Source: UBA5109 sp963975155 (GTDB lineage: Bacteria; Pseudomonadota; Gammaproteobacteria; Pseudomonadales; Pseudohongiellaceae). Taken from it: a stretch of 64,000 nt of DNA. Position 1 is the stretch's first letter. Every line of letters begins with the position of its first letter. This document shows positions 35,391 through 44,920 of the stretch, piece after piece. The stretch is taken from contig CAXBFG010000005.1 in assembly GCA_963975155.1 (NCBI GenBank), positions 231,928 to 295,927 on the forward strand, read 5' to 3'. Both the position numbers and the translations under genes were made by a program. A model generated the notes under the pieces. It worked only from the letters and a program-made list of their open reading frames with translations. It had not been told where the DNA came from and made no database searches.

Positions 35391-36293
35391 CTAGCGTCGG
35401 TTTCCTGCTGGAATACCATCTCCCATCCGTTCTTCATAGCTCATGTTTTCCATGCGCCATTGTGCAACCACTTCCATGTACTCAGGCAGCATGGTGATAC
35501 CACCACCGCGGCCTGCTTCGTAAGGTATGCCGTTGGCTTCTGCAAACTCTACCGGGGCTGAGTTCTGGCCAGGCAGGTAATGCGGTACAGCCCCGTCAGG
35601 ACGTTCTATTTCAATGGCTTTGCGGCATGGATAGGGGTCCATGGTACTTTGTGCCCGGGCTGAGAAACCATTGGTTTTCACGAACACATCATCCAGATAG
35701 GCCGGATCAGAGACCATCATTACATGTGTAATAGTATCGCCATGGGGAATGAACTGCTCATACATGGTTGCCTCATCACTGAAAGCCAGGCCGTTTCTTC
35801 GCATCCAGCTGTTTTTTATATGGGTTGTTTCGACGACAAGGGTGTCCCCTTCAAAATGGCCTGTTGAAAAACCGCCCCAGCTATGTGGAGCCATTTCATC
35901 GGGATGCTCGCGTCCATCCATCCAGATTGTTCGCTTTTGAGCCTGCCATGAAATATGTGTACGTATTGCCGTTAATTCCTGGGTCTGTTCGTCAATTACC
36001 TGCCATATGCGAAGATTACCAACGCCTCTGAATCCATAGGTTGCAGGGTGGGGTTTACATTGATGTTCGGGTACGGTGAGGAGACTGGCCGTCCAGGCAT
36101 CGCCTCGCATGCGGGCAGCATCATTGATGGGTAAGCCGGCATAATCTCCAGCCATCGGGCCGGGACCACGCTCCAGCTGATCTTCATGCATGATGGGATT
36201 CCAGTGCCCGTAGATATCTGCTGCCTGAGCAGTACTTGCTGTAAGAATACCCAAAGTTATAAAACCGATAATTTGTCTGATTGAAGGGCGCAT
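35391..36293 (-). CDS. Secreted protein of unknown function
   Basis: A 300-residue protein with a clear signal peptide (IIGFITLGILTASTAQA, then ADIYGHW). The mature part is rich in Trp, His, Met and Pro, with motifs such as QCKPHPATYGFRG, WMDGREHP and HFEGDTLVVETTHI. I recall such sequences as conserved hypothetical periplasmic proteins of environmental Gammaproteobacteria but know no assigned function. Two Cys residues (QCKPH and YPCRKA) may form a disulfide. No metal or catalytic motif is certain. It is on the same strand as the SnoaL-like gene, 177 bases away. Confidence 0.75.
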   Translation of the reverse strand: MRPSIRQIIGFITLGILTASTAQAADIYGHWNPIMHEDQLERGPGPMAGDYAGLPINDAARMRGDAWTASLLTVPEHQCKPHPATYGFRGVGNLRIWQVIDEQTQELTAIRTHISWQAQKRTIWMDGREHPDEMAPHSWGGFSTGHFEGDTLVVETTHIKNSWMRRNGLAFSDEATMYEQFIPHGDTITHVMMVSDPAYLDDVFVKTNGFSARAQSTMDPYPCRKAIEIERPDGAVPHYLPGQNSAPVEFAEANGIPYEAGRGGGITMLPEYMEVVAQWRMENMSYEERMGDGIPAGNRR

Positions 36294-36549
36294 ATGCTAA
36301 TCCTTAACTTTCTTATTCTTGGATGTGGACTTTACCTGGTAAAAGATAGCATGGGCTGGATTGCACTAGAAACCTATTTAACTCTGTGACAGTTACTTCC
36401 ACAATACTTGCATTTTTTGCAAGAGCCAGCTCTGTGCATCGACTACAGCCCCCGGCAGAGTGGTTTTACACGATATTTAGAATGGCTAAGTACATTCTGA
36501 ACTTGTATGCTGATCACTTCAATAATCCTGGGAAGCTGGAAACTGTTAG

Positions 36550-38133
36550 ATGTCGAAACAATCCGAACAAGAAGATACTGATATACAGGACCTGGAAACG
36601 CATCATCTGGAATTAAGGAGTCTGAAACCGGAAGATTACCCCGCCATTAAAGCGATTATGGATGAAATCTATGCGGCTTTTGGAGGCGGGATATCCAAGA
36701 AAAAATACCTTGCGCAGCTGTTGGCTTTTCCGGAAGGGCAGTTTTGCATTGTTGATAAGGGTGAAGTGGTTGCAGCGGCATTTTCCGTAATTGTTGATTA
36801 TGAAAAGTTTGGTGACAAACACACTTATGATGAGATTACCGGCGACGCCTATCTCACCACTCATGACCCGAATGGCGATGTACTGTATGGCGTTGAAATT
36901 TTTGTATCGGAAAAGTATCGCGGCCTGAGATTAGGCCGAAGGTTATATGAGGCCCGCAAAGAGCTTTGTATCAACTTAAATCTAAAAGCTATTATGGCTG
37001 GTGGACGAATTCCGAATTTCAGCCAGCACGCCAAGGATATGACTCCCTACGAATACATTGAACAGGTAAAAAGTAAGGACATTTTTGACCCAATACTGAG
37101 TTTTCAGCTGGCCAATGGTTTTGAAGTCAAGCAAGTGCTAAAAGCGTACTTGCCGGAAGACAAGGAATCAAAAGGGTATGCAACGCTACTGCAGTGGCAT
37201 AACTATCAATATGATCCGGATGAATCGAAGTTAATTGGCGGACATAGAAACAGCGCCCGTATCGGCTGTGTGCAATGGCAAATGCGTTACTTCGAATCTG
37301 TACAGGAATTGCTCCAGCAAGTGGAGGATTTTGTTGATTCCCTGTCTGATTATAATTGTGATATGGCCGTCTTTCCGGAGTTTTTTAATGTGCCCTTGAT
37401 GGGCCTTTCACAAGGTAAAACGACTATTGATGCCATGTGGGATCTGGCCAAGCTCAGTCCGGAAATTCTTTCTGCCATGTCCGAACTTTCAGTGAGCTAT
37501 AACATCAATATTATTGCAGGTTCTTTGCCTATTATAGAAAATAATGAACTTTATAATGTTGCCTATCTATGTCGTCGTGATGGCACAATTGATTCCCAAT
37601 ATAAGTTACACCCGACGCCCTGGGAAAAAAAGGGTTTGATTATGCAGGGCGGAGATGAATTAAAGTCCTTTGATACTGACTTCGGTCGCATTGGCATACT
37701 CATCTGCTATGACGTGGAATTTCCTGAGCTGGCACGCTTGCTGTCTGAACAGGAAATTCAGATTTTATTCGTGCCATTCTGGACAGATACCAAAAACGGC
37801 TATCTGCGTGTTCGCCGCTGCGCCCAGGCCAGAGCGATAGAAAACGAATGTTATGTGGCTATAACAGGCAGTATCGGTAATTTGCCAAAAGTGGATAATG
37901 TCGATATTCAATATGCACAGTCTGCGGTTTTCTCGCCTTCCGACTTTGCCTTCCCTCATGATGCGATCGTTTCAGAAACCACGCCTAACACAGAAATGAC
38001 CTTAATCGTTGACCTTGATTTTGAGAAGTTAAAAGTATTGCAGAATGAAGGCTCGGTCAGAAATTATCTGGATAGAAGACGGGATTTATATAAAGTACAG
38101 TGGTTGAAAAAAAGCAACAACGAATCTGACTGA
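36550..38133 (+). CDS. GNAT acetyltransferase fused to a nitrilase-family amidohydrolase
   Basis: A two-domain protein of 527 residues. The first ~210 residues form a GNAT domain, with the acetyl-CoA loop near EKYRGLRLGRRLYEARKEL. From about 235 a carbon-nitrogen hydrolase domain begins (RIGCVQWQMRYF) with the catalytic triad visible: Glu in VFPEFFNVP, Lys in HPTPWEKKG and Cys in ILICYDVEFPE. Such fusions are a known but uncharacterised family; nitrilase members hydrolyse amides or carbamoyl groups. The SLC13 permease starts 12 bases downstream, so the two are probably co-expressed. Confidence 0.92.
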   Translation: MSKQSEQEDTDIQDLETHHLELRSLKPEDYPAIKAIMDEIYAAFGGGISKKKYLAQLLAFPEGQFCIVDKGEVVAAAFSVIVDYEKFGDKHTYDEITGDAYLTTHDPNGDVLYGVEIFVSEKYRGLRLGRRLYEARKELCINLNLKAIMAGGRIPNFSQHAKDMTPYEYIEQVKSKDIFDPILSFQLANGFEVKQVLKAYLPEDKESKGYATLLQWHNYQYDPDESKLIGGHRNSARIGCVQWQMRYFESVQELLQQVEDFVDSLSDYNCDMAVFPEFFNVPLMGLSQGKTTIDAMWDLAKLSPEILSAMSELSVSYNINIIAGSLPIIENNELYNVAYLCRRDGTIDSQYKLHPTPWEKKGLIMQGGDELKSFDTDFGRIGILICYDVEFPELARLLSEQEIQILFVPFWTDTKNGYLRVRRCAQARAIENECYVAITGSIGNLPKVDNVDIQYAQSAVFSPSDFAFPHDAIVSETTPNTEMTLIVDLDFEKLKVLQNEGSVRNYLDRRRDLYKVQWLKKSNNESD

Positions 38134-38144
38134 TTGAAGATATT

Positions 38145-39983
38145 ATGGAAGTCGCTGAGATTACATTGAACGCTCATGCGATCGCCGTCATGGTTTTGAC
38201 GGCCGTCGCCCTGATCATGTTCACTAATAATAAAATTCCGATGGAAACCTCCAGTTTATTTATTCTGGTAGTGCTGACGGTTGGTTTCTATTTATTTCCT
38301 TACTCTCATGATGGCGCTGTATTAGATCCACTGGAATTCTATTCCGGTTTTGGACATGAAGCCCTGGTGGCTGTCACCGCATTGATGATTATCGGGCATG
38401 GTTTGTCTAGAACAGGTGCGTTGGAACCGGTAGGCAGAATTCTGGCTAAACTCTGGACCATAACCCCGGCATTTTCATTTTTACTGACTCTCCTGGTTGG
38501 CGCAGTACTCAGCGCTTTTGTAAATAACGTGCCCATTGTCATCCTGCTCTTGCCTATTTTAATGAGCGTTTCTTTACGAACAGGGACTCCTGCGTCAGGT
38601 ATATTAATGCCTATGGGTTTTGCAACCCTGATTGGAGGCATGGGTACCACCATCGGCACCTCAACCAATCTCCTGGTCGTTTCTGTCGCCGTCAGCATGG
38701 GCATGCGTGAGTTTTCAATGTTTGAGTTCTTGTTGCCAGTGGCACTGAGTAGCAGTATCGCCATTCTATATTTATGGTTGATCGCACCACGCATTTTGCC
38801 ATCACGTCAGTCTGATTTATTTGATGCAGCACCCAGGATTTTCTCGGCTGCCCTGTATGTTGGTGAAGATAGTTTTGCCAAAGATAAAACTATTGAAGAT
38901 CTACTGGCAAAAACCGATCAGCAGATCAAGGTGAACTATATACGTCGAGGCGGTGATGACCTGTTATCACTGCCACATACGGGCACCCTGATTCATGAAG
39001 GCGATCAACTGTTGGTAAAAGATACTGCTGAAAATCTTAAGTCATTTGAAAAAATATTGGGAACCGTACTTTACGCCAGCAATAAGCCGGTAGATGAAGA
39101 TCATCCCCTGATGGCGGAAGATCAACAAATAGCAGAATTAATCGTCACCCAGGGTTCCGCTCTGGAGGCAACTTCACTGGCACGTAGTCGTTTTGCAGAT
39201 CGTTATCAGCTAATTACGCTGGCCATCCATCGTGGCGGTTTATACGGTCGCAATATGGTCTCCGATATAACGAATACAAACCTGAAGGTTGGTGATGTGC
39301 TGCTGGTACAGGGTGCAAGTGAGCAAATTACCGAGATGAAAAAACGCGGCGATGTGGTGGTGCTTGATTCGACCATGGAAATACCTCATAGCGAAAAGGC
39401 TTCTATGGCTCTTAGCATCATGGTAGCGGTTGTCACTGCTTCAGCCTTTGGCATTTTGCCAATTGCTGTCAGTGCAGTGGCCGGTGTCCTGTTACTTGCC
39501 CTTACAAAATGTCTGGGCTGGAAAGATATGGCTCAGGCGCTTAATGCACAGATTATTTTAATTGTGGCAGCGAGTCTTGCACTGGGAGCCGCTTTGCTGG
39601 AAACCGGCGCGGCGGATGCTTTGGCAGCAAGTTTTGTCAATCTTACCATGGACAGTTCGGTAACCTTTAAGCTCAGTGGGCTGATGTTACTGATGGCTAT
39701 ACTGACTAACATTGTTTCCAATAACGCCGCGGCAGTCATCGGTACGCCTATTGCGATTGGTATAGCGAATCAGTTGTCCTTGCCGGTGGAGCCCTTTGTG
39801 CTGGCAGTTCTGTTCGGCGCCAATATGAGTTATGCCACGCCCATGGCTTATAAAACAAACCTGCTGGTCATGACGGTGGGTGGATACACATTCAGGGACT
39901 TCCTTAAGGTGGGCATTCCACTGACTGTGATTATGTGGGCTTCCTTAAGTTGGTTGATTCCGATTTTTTACCAGATCGGCTAA
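38145..39983 (+). CDS. SLC13/DASS family permease with two TrkA_C domains
   Basis: A 612-residue inner-membrane carrier. Transmembrane halves at 1-220 and 420-612 flank two cytoplasmic RCK_C/TrkA_C domains (about 225-310 and 325-412, with TLIHEGDQLLVKDTAENL and LKVGDVLLVQGASEQI). The SLC13 signatures FVNNVPIVILLLPI, TIGTSTNLLV and NIVSNNAAAVIGTPIAIGIA are present. These carriers usually move sulfate, dicarboxylates or other anions with Na+; the substrate here is undetermined. It is immediately downstream of the GNAT-amidohydrolase gene. Confidence 0.92.
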   Translation: MEVAEITLNAHAIAVMVLTAVALIMFTNNKIPMETSSLFILVVLTVGFYLFPYSHDGAVLDPLEFYSGFGHEALVAVTALMIIGHGLSRTGALEPVGRILAKLWTITPAFSFLLTLLVGAVLSAFVNNVPIVILLLPILMSVSLRTGTPASGILMPMGFATLIGGMGTTIGTSTNLLVVSVAVSMGMREFSMFEFLLPVALSSSIAILYLWLIAPRILPSRQSDLFDAAPRIFSAALYVGEDSFAKDKTIEDLLAKTDQQIKVNYIRRGGDDLLSLPHTGTLIHEGDQLLVKDTAENLKSFEKILGTVLYASNKPVDEDHPLMAEDQQIAELIVTQGSALEATSLARSRFADRYQLITLAIHRGGLYGRNMVSDITNTNLKVGDVLLVQGASEQITEMKKRGDVVVLDSTMEIPHSEKASMALSIMVAVVTASAFGILPIAVSAVAGVLLLALTKCLGWKDMAQALNAQIILIVAASLALGAALLETGAADALAASFVNLTMDSSVTFKLSGLMLLMAILTNIVSNNAAAVIGTPIAIGIANQLSLPVEPFVLAVLFGANMSYATPMAYKTNLLVMTVGGYTFRDFLKVGIPLTVIMWASLSWLIPIFYQIG

Positions 39984-40032
39984 GTATCAAACCGAGCCGG
40001 GGAGTTAAATCAGAATTGGTGATTACACAAAA

Positions 40033-40470
40033 CTAAGAACCTTTATCAAACACAACGCGCCACTTACCATCAGGATCTTTTCTCCAGATCGAATTGAAAC
40101 GACCAGCAGGCTCGCCTGTTGGGCCAAAGACCGGTCCTGAACTGATGGCCAAGTTTCCCGATTCCAGCACTTCGATAAGCTCTGGCTGCCATGAAAAAGG
40201 TGCCAGATCTCCCTCAAAAAATACCGACCAACTCCGGGCAATAGCTTCAATTCCAATGAGAGACTGATCGCCGTTGAAGAAAATAGCCTCGCTTGAAATA
40301 AACGTGAGAAAGGATTCAAAGTTCCTTTCCTGCATGCTTTGTGCAAAACCGGTTTCACGCTCCCTTACTTCAGATTTCAGCAACTCCGTCTGGATATCAG
40401 CTGCAAATGTTGTGGCAGTTGCGAACGCAAGTAAAATGAAAATAGTAGCCGATGTCAGGAATTTTTGCAT
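40033..40470 (-). CDS. Secreted DUF4440 (NTF2-like) protein
   Basis: A 145-residue protein with a signal peptide (ILLAFATATTFAADI) and a DUF4440/SnoaL-type domain: ERETGFAQSMQERNFESFLT, ISSEAIFFNGDQ, FNSIWRKDPDGKWRVVFDKG. The closing WRVVFDKG strand is characteristic. No enzyme activity is known for the family. It is followed by nothing on the same strand for 49 bases and converges on the SLC13 permease; the DUF3301 gene lies 11 bases upstream. Confidence 0.85.
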   Translation of the reverse strand: MQKFLTSATIFILLAFATATTFAADIQTELLKSEVRERETGFAQSMQERNFESFLTFISSEAIFFNGDQSLIGIEAIARSWSVFFEGDLAPFSWQPELIEVLESGNLAISSGPVFGPTGEPAGRFNSIWRKDPDGKWRVVFDKGS

Positions 40471-40481
40471 AAGTAAGCCCT

Positions 40482-40811
40482 TTAATATTCAGTAATCTCT
40501 AATTCATCCATCGTCAGTATCACCCGGATAAAATTAAAACCACTTAAGACAATTTCACCCTTGAATCGGTCTTCGCCATTATTCGAGAATTCAAATTCAT
40601 AAACGCGGCACAACTTGCGTCGTTGATTCCCGGCTTTTTCTATTCGTAAACCCTTGAAGACCAGCGTCTGATCCAGTAGCTGAACTGCGCGTTCCTTACA
40701 ATAGTTCTTGGCGTTTCTGATGGCAAAACTTTTTTGTTCACTGATACGCCACCAGTACATAACAAGTAATATGAAAATAAAGAAAAGGATGGCGTCGTAA
40801 ATATCATACAT
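40482..40811 (-). CDS. DUF3301 membrane protein
   Basis: A 109-residue protein with one N-terminal membrane helix (DAILFFIFILLVMYWW) followed by a cytoplasmic domain (AKNYCKERAVQLLDQTLVFK, RVYEFEFSNNGEDRFKGEIV) typical of DUF3301. Family members usually sit near lnt or leuS, and here it follows lnt after 7 bases. The role is unknown. Confidence 0.85.
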   Translation of the reverse strand: MYDIYDAILFFIFILLVMYWWRISEQKSFAIRNAKNYCKERAVQLLDQTLVFKGLRIEKAGNQRRKLCRVYEFEFSNNGEDRFKGEIVLSGFNFIRVILTMDELEITEY

Positions 40812-40818
40812 AAGCAGT

Positions 40819-42342
40819 TTAGAAAGGCTTTCGCTTTCTGAATTTAATGAAGCTGATCAAGCCTAGCACGAACAGGCTAAAAAGCACGATGGGCAGACTG
40901 CCCCAGTAGGAAAAAGGTGTTCTGCCACTGAAAGCAGGCACTATACTGCTTAAGGTTGCAATTTCGAATTGCTCGGTTTGCGAGATTATCTGGCCTTTTT
41001 CATTGATAAACGCCGTTACACCATTGCTGGTTGCTCTGACCATATAACGCCCGTTCTCAAGTGCGCGCATGGCTGCCATTTGCAGATGCTGTAGGGGACC
41101 AAACGAGGCGCCGAACCAGGTGTCATTACTGATGGTGACGAGGAAATCTGCCTGGTAGGCCTGCTTGCGGACAAAATCAGGATAAACCACTTCGTAGCAG
41201 ATATAGGCAGCCAATTGATAACCGGAAGCCTGTAATAGGGGCTGATTGGCTGGACCGGCGCTCAATGACGACATGGGCAGGTTGAAAATTTGTAAGAGAG
41301 GATCCATCAGGCCAGACAGTGGTACATATTCACCAAAAGGCACCAGCTTCTGTTTGTGATAGACCCCCTCGCCGTTGCCCAGCGCGGTGATACTGTTAAA
41401 AATGCGTCTGTCTTCACGATACAGTATGCCACTTACCAGGCTGCTGCTGCTTTCTCTGGCAAGTTGATCAAAATAAGCCAGCTCAGCTTCGGCACGCTGG
41501 TAAATCAGAGGGATGGCTGTTTCGGGCCAGATAACAATATCAGCATCCCAGAGCGGATCACTGAGCCCCATATAAAGATTAAGCCCTTCACTGATATAAG
41601 CTGGATCAAATTTAAGGTCCTGATCAATATTGGCCTGCACCAGGGCAACCTCTGCATCGCGGTTTGGAATCCTGCTGACCCAGTCAATATTATGTAAAGA
41701 GAGAGGCCCCACCCCGAGCAGGGTGAAGAGTAAAAGAGTGAGTGCAAAGTGACGGACTTTAATGGTTTTCTGATGTATCCGGAACTGGTACAGGTCAAAC
41801 AAGAGTCCACTAATCAGAACCACCGCAAAACTGATGCCCATTACACCCAGTACTGGCGCCAACCCAGCCAGCCAGGTGTCATTATGGGCATAGCCGAGAT
41901 ACAGCCAGGGGAAGCCGGTCAGGAGCCAGGAACGCAGCCATTCAAATAATACCCAACAGGCCGCAAAACCGAATGCTCGATATATCCCGGCAAAATAGCG
42001 TTGGTAGAGCCAGCATTGCAGAGTAAATAATAAGGCCAGCCCTGCCACAAAGATCAGCGTCAGAAAAGCAGCGAACATGCCAGAGGCATTGCCATATACG
42101 TTGATGCTGACATAAACCCAGGAGGCGCCTAGCCCGAAAAAACCCAGGCCATAGCACCAGCCAAGCCAGGCAGCCTGCCTGGAACCGGTGTTTTCCAGTA
42201 GCAGCAGGAGCAGAAAAACCGAGACCAGTGCCAGCGGCCAGAAATCGACAGGACTTAATGAAAGCGGGGCGATGGCACCAGCAAATCCTGCCAGCAAGTA
42301 AGCTTTAAGCGTCTTTATGTTATCCGCGTTCAGGCTCATCAC
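40819..42342 (-). CDS. lnt: Lnt, apolipoprotein N-acyltransferase
   Basis: Adds the third acyl chain to the N-terminal Cys of lipoproteins in the inner membrane. The 507-residue protein has about seven membrane segments and a periplasmic carbon-nitrogen hydrolase domain with the triad Glu in IVIWPETAIPL, Lys in KQKLVPFGEY and Cys in AAYICYEVVYPDF. The start (MMSLNADNIK) overlaps the corC stop by 23 bases; the second Met is equally possible. The lnt-corC-ybeY-ybeZ-miaB order is the classic gammaproteobacterial arrangement. Confidence 0.96.
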   Translation of the reverse strand: MMSLNADNIKTLKAYLLAGFAGAIAPLSLSPVDFWPLALVSVFLLLLLLENTGSRQAAWLGWCYGLGFFGLGASWVYVSINVYGNASGMFAAFLTLIFVAGLALLFTLQCWLYQRYFAGIYRAFGFAACWVLFEWLRSWLLTGFPWLYLGYAHNDTWLAGLAPVLGVMGISFAVVLISGLLFDLYQFRIHQKTIKVRHFALTLLLFTLLGVGPLSLHNIDWVSRIPNRDAEVALVQANIDQDLKFDPAYISEGLNLYMGLSDPLWDADIVIWPETAIPLIYQRAEAELAYFDQLARESSSSLVSGILYREDRRIFNSITALGNGEGVYHKQKLVPFGEYVPLSGLMDPLLQIFNLPMSSLSAGPANQPLLQASGYQLAAYICYEVVYPDFVRKQAYQADFLVTISNDTWFGASFGPLQHLQMAAMRALENGRYMVRATSNGVTAFINEKGQIISQTEQFEIATLSSIVPAFSGRTPFSYWGSLPIVLFSLFVLGLISFIKFRKRKPF

Positions 42343-43198
42343 TTGGATTCATTGCCAGACTGGAACTGACTTCAATCAAACGAATTTTACGGCCATCTGC
42401 ATTGAGAATTTTAAATACATAAGGACCAATACCTATGCGTTCATTCCGGCTAGGAATATGTCCAAACTGATTCAGTAGTAAGCCACCGATAGTGCCCATT
42501 TCATCGCTTGAAAAACTGCTATGGAAATAATCATTGAAATCTTCCAGTGGAGTGATGGCCTTGACGATATAGCGTTCACCATCTGCAGTTTTGATATAGT
42601 CTTCATCATCTATATCGTGCTCGTCTTCAATTTCACCAACGATTTGTTCCAGGATGTCCTCAATAGTGACAGCGCCGGCCAGGCCTCCATATTCGTCAAT
42701 AACAATGGCCATATGATTACGGTTTTCCCGGAATTCTTTCAGCAATACGTTCAGACGTTTGGATTCAGGAATAAACGTTGCCTGTCGCGCAAGATCCTTG
42801 ATATTGAAACGGTTGGTGTCGTTTTCTTCCAGCAGCAGGGGAATTAAGTCCTTGGCCAGCAGAATGCCGATCACATCATCACTGTTGTCACCGGTGACCG
42901 GAAAGCGGGAATGTGCTGTTTCGGTAACAATTTGCAGGATATCTTCAAGTGAGGCCTTGGTGCTGAGCATGGCGATTTGCGAGCGGGGAATCATGATTTC
43001 CCGAACCTGCATATCACCAACCTGGAGAGCGCCCTCAATAATACTCAAGGCTTCACTATCAATAATTTGCTCATCCTGAGCTATGCGCAGGTGTTCAAGC
43101 AGGCTTTGTTTATCCCTGACCGGTTTGCCAAAAAGCGCTTTAATTTTATCGATCCAGGACTTTCGCCCTGAATCGCTGCTAGATTGATCGTCTGCCAT
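42320..43198 (-). CDS. corC: CorC (YbeX), CBS-domain transporter-associated protein
   Basis: A 292-residue cytosolic protein with two CBS domains (REIMIPRSQIAMLSTKASLE; HMAIVIDEYGGLAGAVTIED) and a CorC_HlyC domain at the end (MGTIGGLLLNQFGHIPSRNE). It is associated with Mg2+/Co2+ homeostasis and, in E. coli, with ribosome and membrane fitness under heat or magnesium stress. There is no membrane-spanning DUF21 part, matching the short CorC form. It lies between ybeY and lnt as usual. Confidence 0.95.
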   Translation of the reverse strand: MADDQSSSDSGRKSWIDKIKALFGKPVRDKQSLLEHLRIAQDEQIIDSEALSIIEGALQVGDMQVREIMIPRSQIAMLSTKASLEDILQIVTETAHSRFPVTGDNSDDVIGILLAKDLIPLLLEENDTNRFNIKDLARQATFIPESKRLNVLLKEFRENRNHMAIVIDEYGGLAGAVTIEDILEQIVGEIEDEHDIDDEDYIKTADGERYIVKAITPLEDFNDYFHSSFSSDEMGTIGGLLLNQFGHIPSRNERIGIGPYVFKILNADGRKIRLIEVSSSLAMNPSDEPERG

Positions 43199-43290
43199 GC
43201 CTGTCTGATTATTCCCTTCGCTTGTTTTGTTTGAATATTTTATGCTTCGGACTTTACAATTTTAAATCAGGTCTGTTACGCCCTGATACC

Positions 43291-43752
43291 CTATAGGTAG
43301 GGATTAGCATACCCCAGCCTGGCTAAAATAACGCTTTCCAGGTTTTCCATGATCTCTGCTTCGGCATCGTGCTGATGATCATGGCCCAGCAGATGCAAGA
43401 TTCCGTGTACCGTCATGTGAGCCCAGTGAGCCTGGACAGACTTCTCTTGTTCCCGTGCTTCCCTGATGACAACCTGACTGCATATCACCAGATCTCCCAG
43501 CATGGCCTGTTCAGCATCCCCCGGTATATCGTCGTAGGAAAAAGACAGCACATTGGTTGAACCTTGATGGTGGCGAAAAGTCTGATTCAACTCAGCAGAT
43601 TCGGCTTCATTCACGAGACGGATACCAAGCTCCAGAGCCTGATCACTGCAGTCCATGGCATGCAGCACCGCATTACTCCAGCCCTGAAAATCTTCCTGCA
43701 TCGGGACTTCACTCTCACCCGAAACATTCATGAATTCAACTGTCACGCTCAT
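43291..43752 (-). CDS. ybeY: YbeY, rRNA maturation endoribonuclease
   Basis: Single-strand-specific metallo-endoribonuclease needed for 16S rRNA 3' maturation and ribosome quality control. The zinc motif is HMTVHGILHLLGHDHQHD near the C-terminus; STNVLSFSYDD and LGDLVIC are the other family marks. The frame is open from 43785, but AGGA eight bases before ATG 43752 gives MSVTVEFMNVSG, which matches the normal family N-terminus. With that start it overlaps ybeZ by 17 bases. Confidence 0.95.
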   Translation of the reverse strand: MSVTVEFMNVSGESEVPMQEDFQGWSNAVLHAMDCSDQALELGIRLVNEAESAELNQTFRHHQGSTNVLSFSYDDIPGDAEQAMLGDLVICSQVVIREAREQEKSVQAHWAHMTVHGILHLLGHDHQHDAEAEIMENLESVILARLGYANPYL

Positions 43753-44791
43753 ACAAGCGTTCCTGATCAGTGCCTGTATTGTCATTTAGGCTGGATATAT
43801 TTCTTTTGTCATAGGCTTCGTATGCTTCCACAACCCGCTGCACGATGGGGTGTCGCACCACATCCTTGGAAGTAAAATAGGAAAAATTGATACCCTTGAT
43901 GTTTTCCAGAATTGAACTGACATGTACCAGGCCGGAGCGTTCCCCCTTGGGTAGATCAATCTGGGTGACATCACCGGTGATCACGGCGGTCGATCCAAAA
44001 CCAATACGGGTCAGAAACATTTTCATCTGTGAAGCAGTGGTGTTCTGGCTTTCATCCAGAATAATAAAAGAATTATTGAGTGTGCGGCCGCGCATATAGG
44101 CTAGAGGAGCCACTTCAATAATATTACGTTCAATCAGTTTGGCGACACGTTCAAAACCCAGCATTTCATAAAGTGCGTCATACAAGGGACGCAAATAAGG
44201 GTCAACCTTCTGGGCCAGATCACCCGGCAGGAAGCCGAGTTTTTCACCGGCCTCGACAGCAGGACGAACCAGCAGAATACGTGCCACCCGGTCATTGACC
44301 AGTGCTTCAACGGCGCAAGCCACCGCAAGGTAGGTTTTGCCTGTACCGGCCGGCCCGATGCCGAAATTGATGTCATTGCGCATGATGGCACGGACATATT
44401 CATTTTGGTGATGACTGCGGGGCTTGATGGAACACTTGGGTGTTCTGATCAATTGCACGTCCTGTTGCGGTTGATCTTCCAGATCTACAGCAGCTTTTGC
44501 AGCTGTATTGTCGTCATTCAGGTGTTCCTGGATGACAAGATGAACTTGGGCTGGGATCAGGGTGTCATTACTTTCAGTCAGGTGGTACAAGGCCTCCAGT
44601 ATCTGTGAGGCATTAGCAACTGCTTCAGGATCGCCAAGCATGGTAAATTGTGACCCACGGTTCTGAATCTTGATATGTAGCCGTTGTTCTATCTGCTGGA
44701 TATGCTCATTCAGGCGGCCACTTAGATTGGCCAGGCGTTGAGGATTTTCAGGCTCTAGATTTAGCCTGTAAGCTTGATTTTCACTAGTCAA
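43736..44791 (-). CDS. ybeZ: YbeZ, PhoH-family ATPase
   Basis: A 351-residue PhoH-like NTPase that works with YbeY in RNA metabolism. It has an N-terminal KH-like region (RLNEHIQQIEQRLHIKIQNR, RGSQFTMLGDPEAV) and an AAA-type core with Walker A IGPAGTGKTYLAV and the PhoH motif DESQNTTASQMKMFLTRIG plus ITGDVTQIDLP. The gene order miaB-ybeZ-ybeY-corC-lnt is conserved. Confidence 0.95.
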   Translation of the reverse strand: MTSENQAYRLNLEPENPQRLANLSGRLNEHIQQIEQRLHIKIQNRGSQFTMLGDPEAVANASQILEALYHLTESNDTLIPAQVHLVIQEHLNDDNTAAKAAVDLEDQPQQDVQLIRTPKCSIKPRSHHQNEYVRAIMRNDINFGIGPAGTGKTYLAVACAVEALVNDRVARILLVRPAVEAGEKLGFLPGDLAQKVDPYLRPLYDALYEMLGFERVAKLIERNIIEVAPLAYMRGRTLNNSFIILDESQNTTASQMKMFLTRIGFGSTAVITGDVTQIDLPKGERSGLVHVSSILENIKGINFSYFTSKDVVRHPIVQRVVEAYEAYDKRNISSLNDNTGTDQERLYERDS

Positions 44792-44920
44792 AAGGGGACT
44801 TTGCCTCCTGTATTACCTACTTCGGGCCAGTATACCAAGGGAATGCTGGAATGGAATAAAATTTTTTGTAAATTCAATTAGTTATATCTGACACGGATTT
44901 TAGCTGGCAGGCATGCTGTT

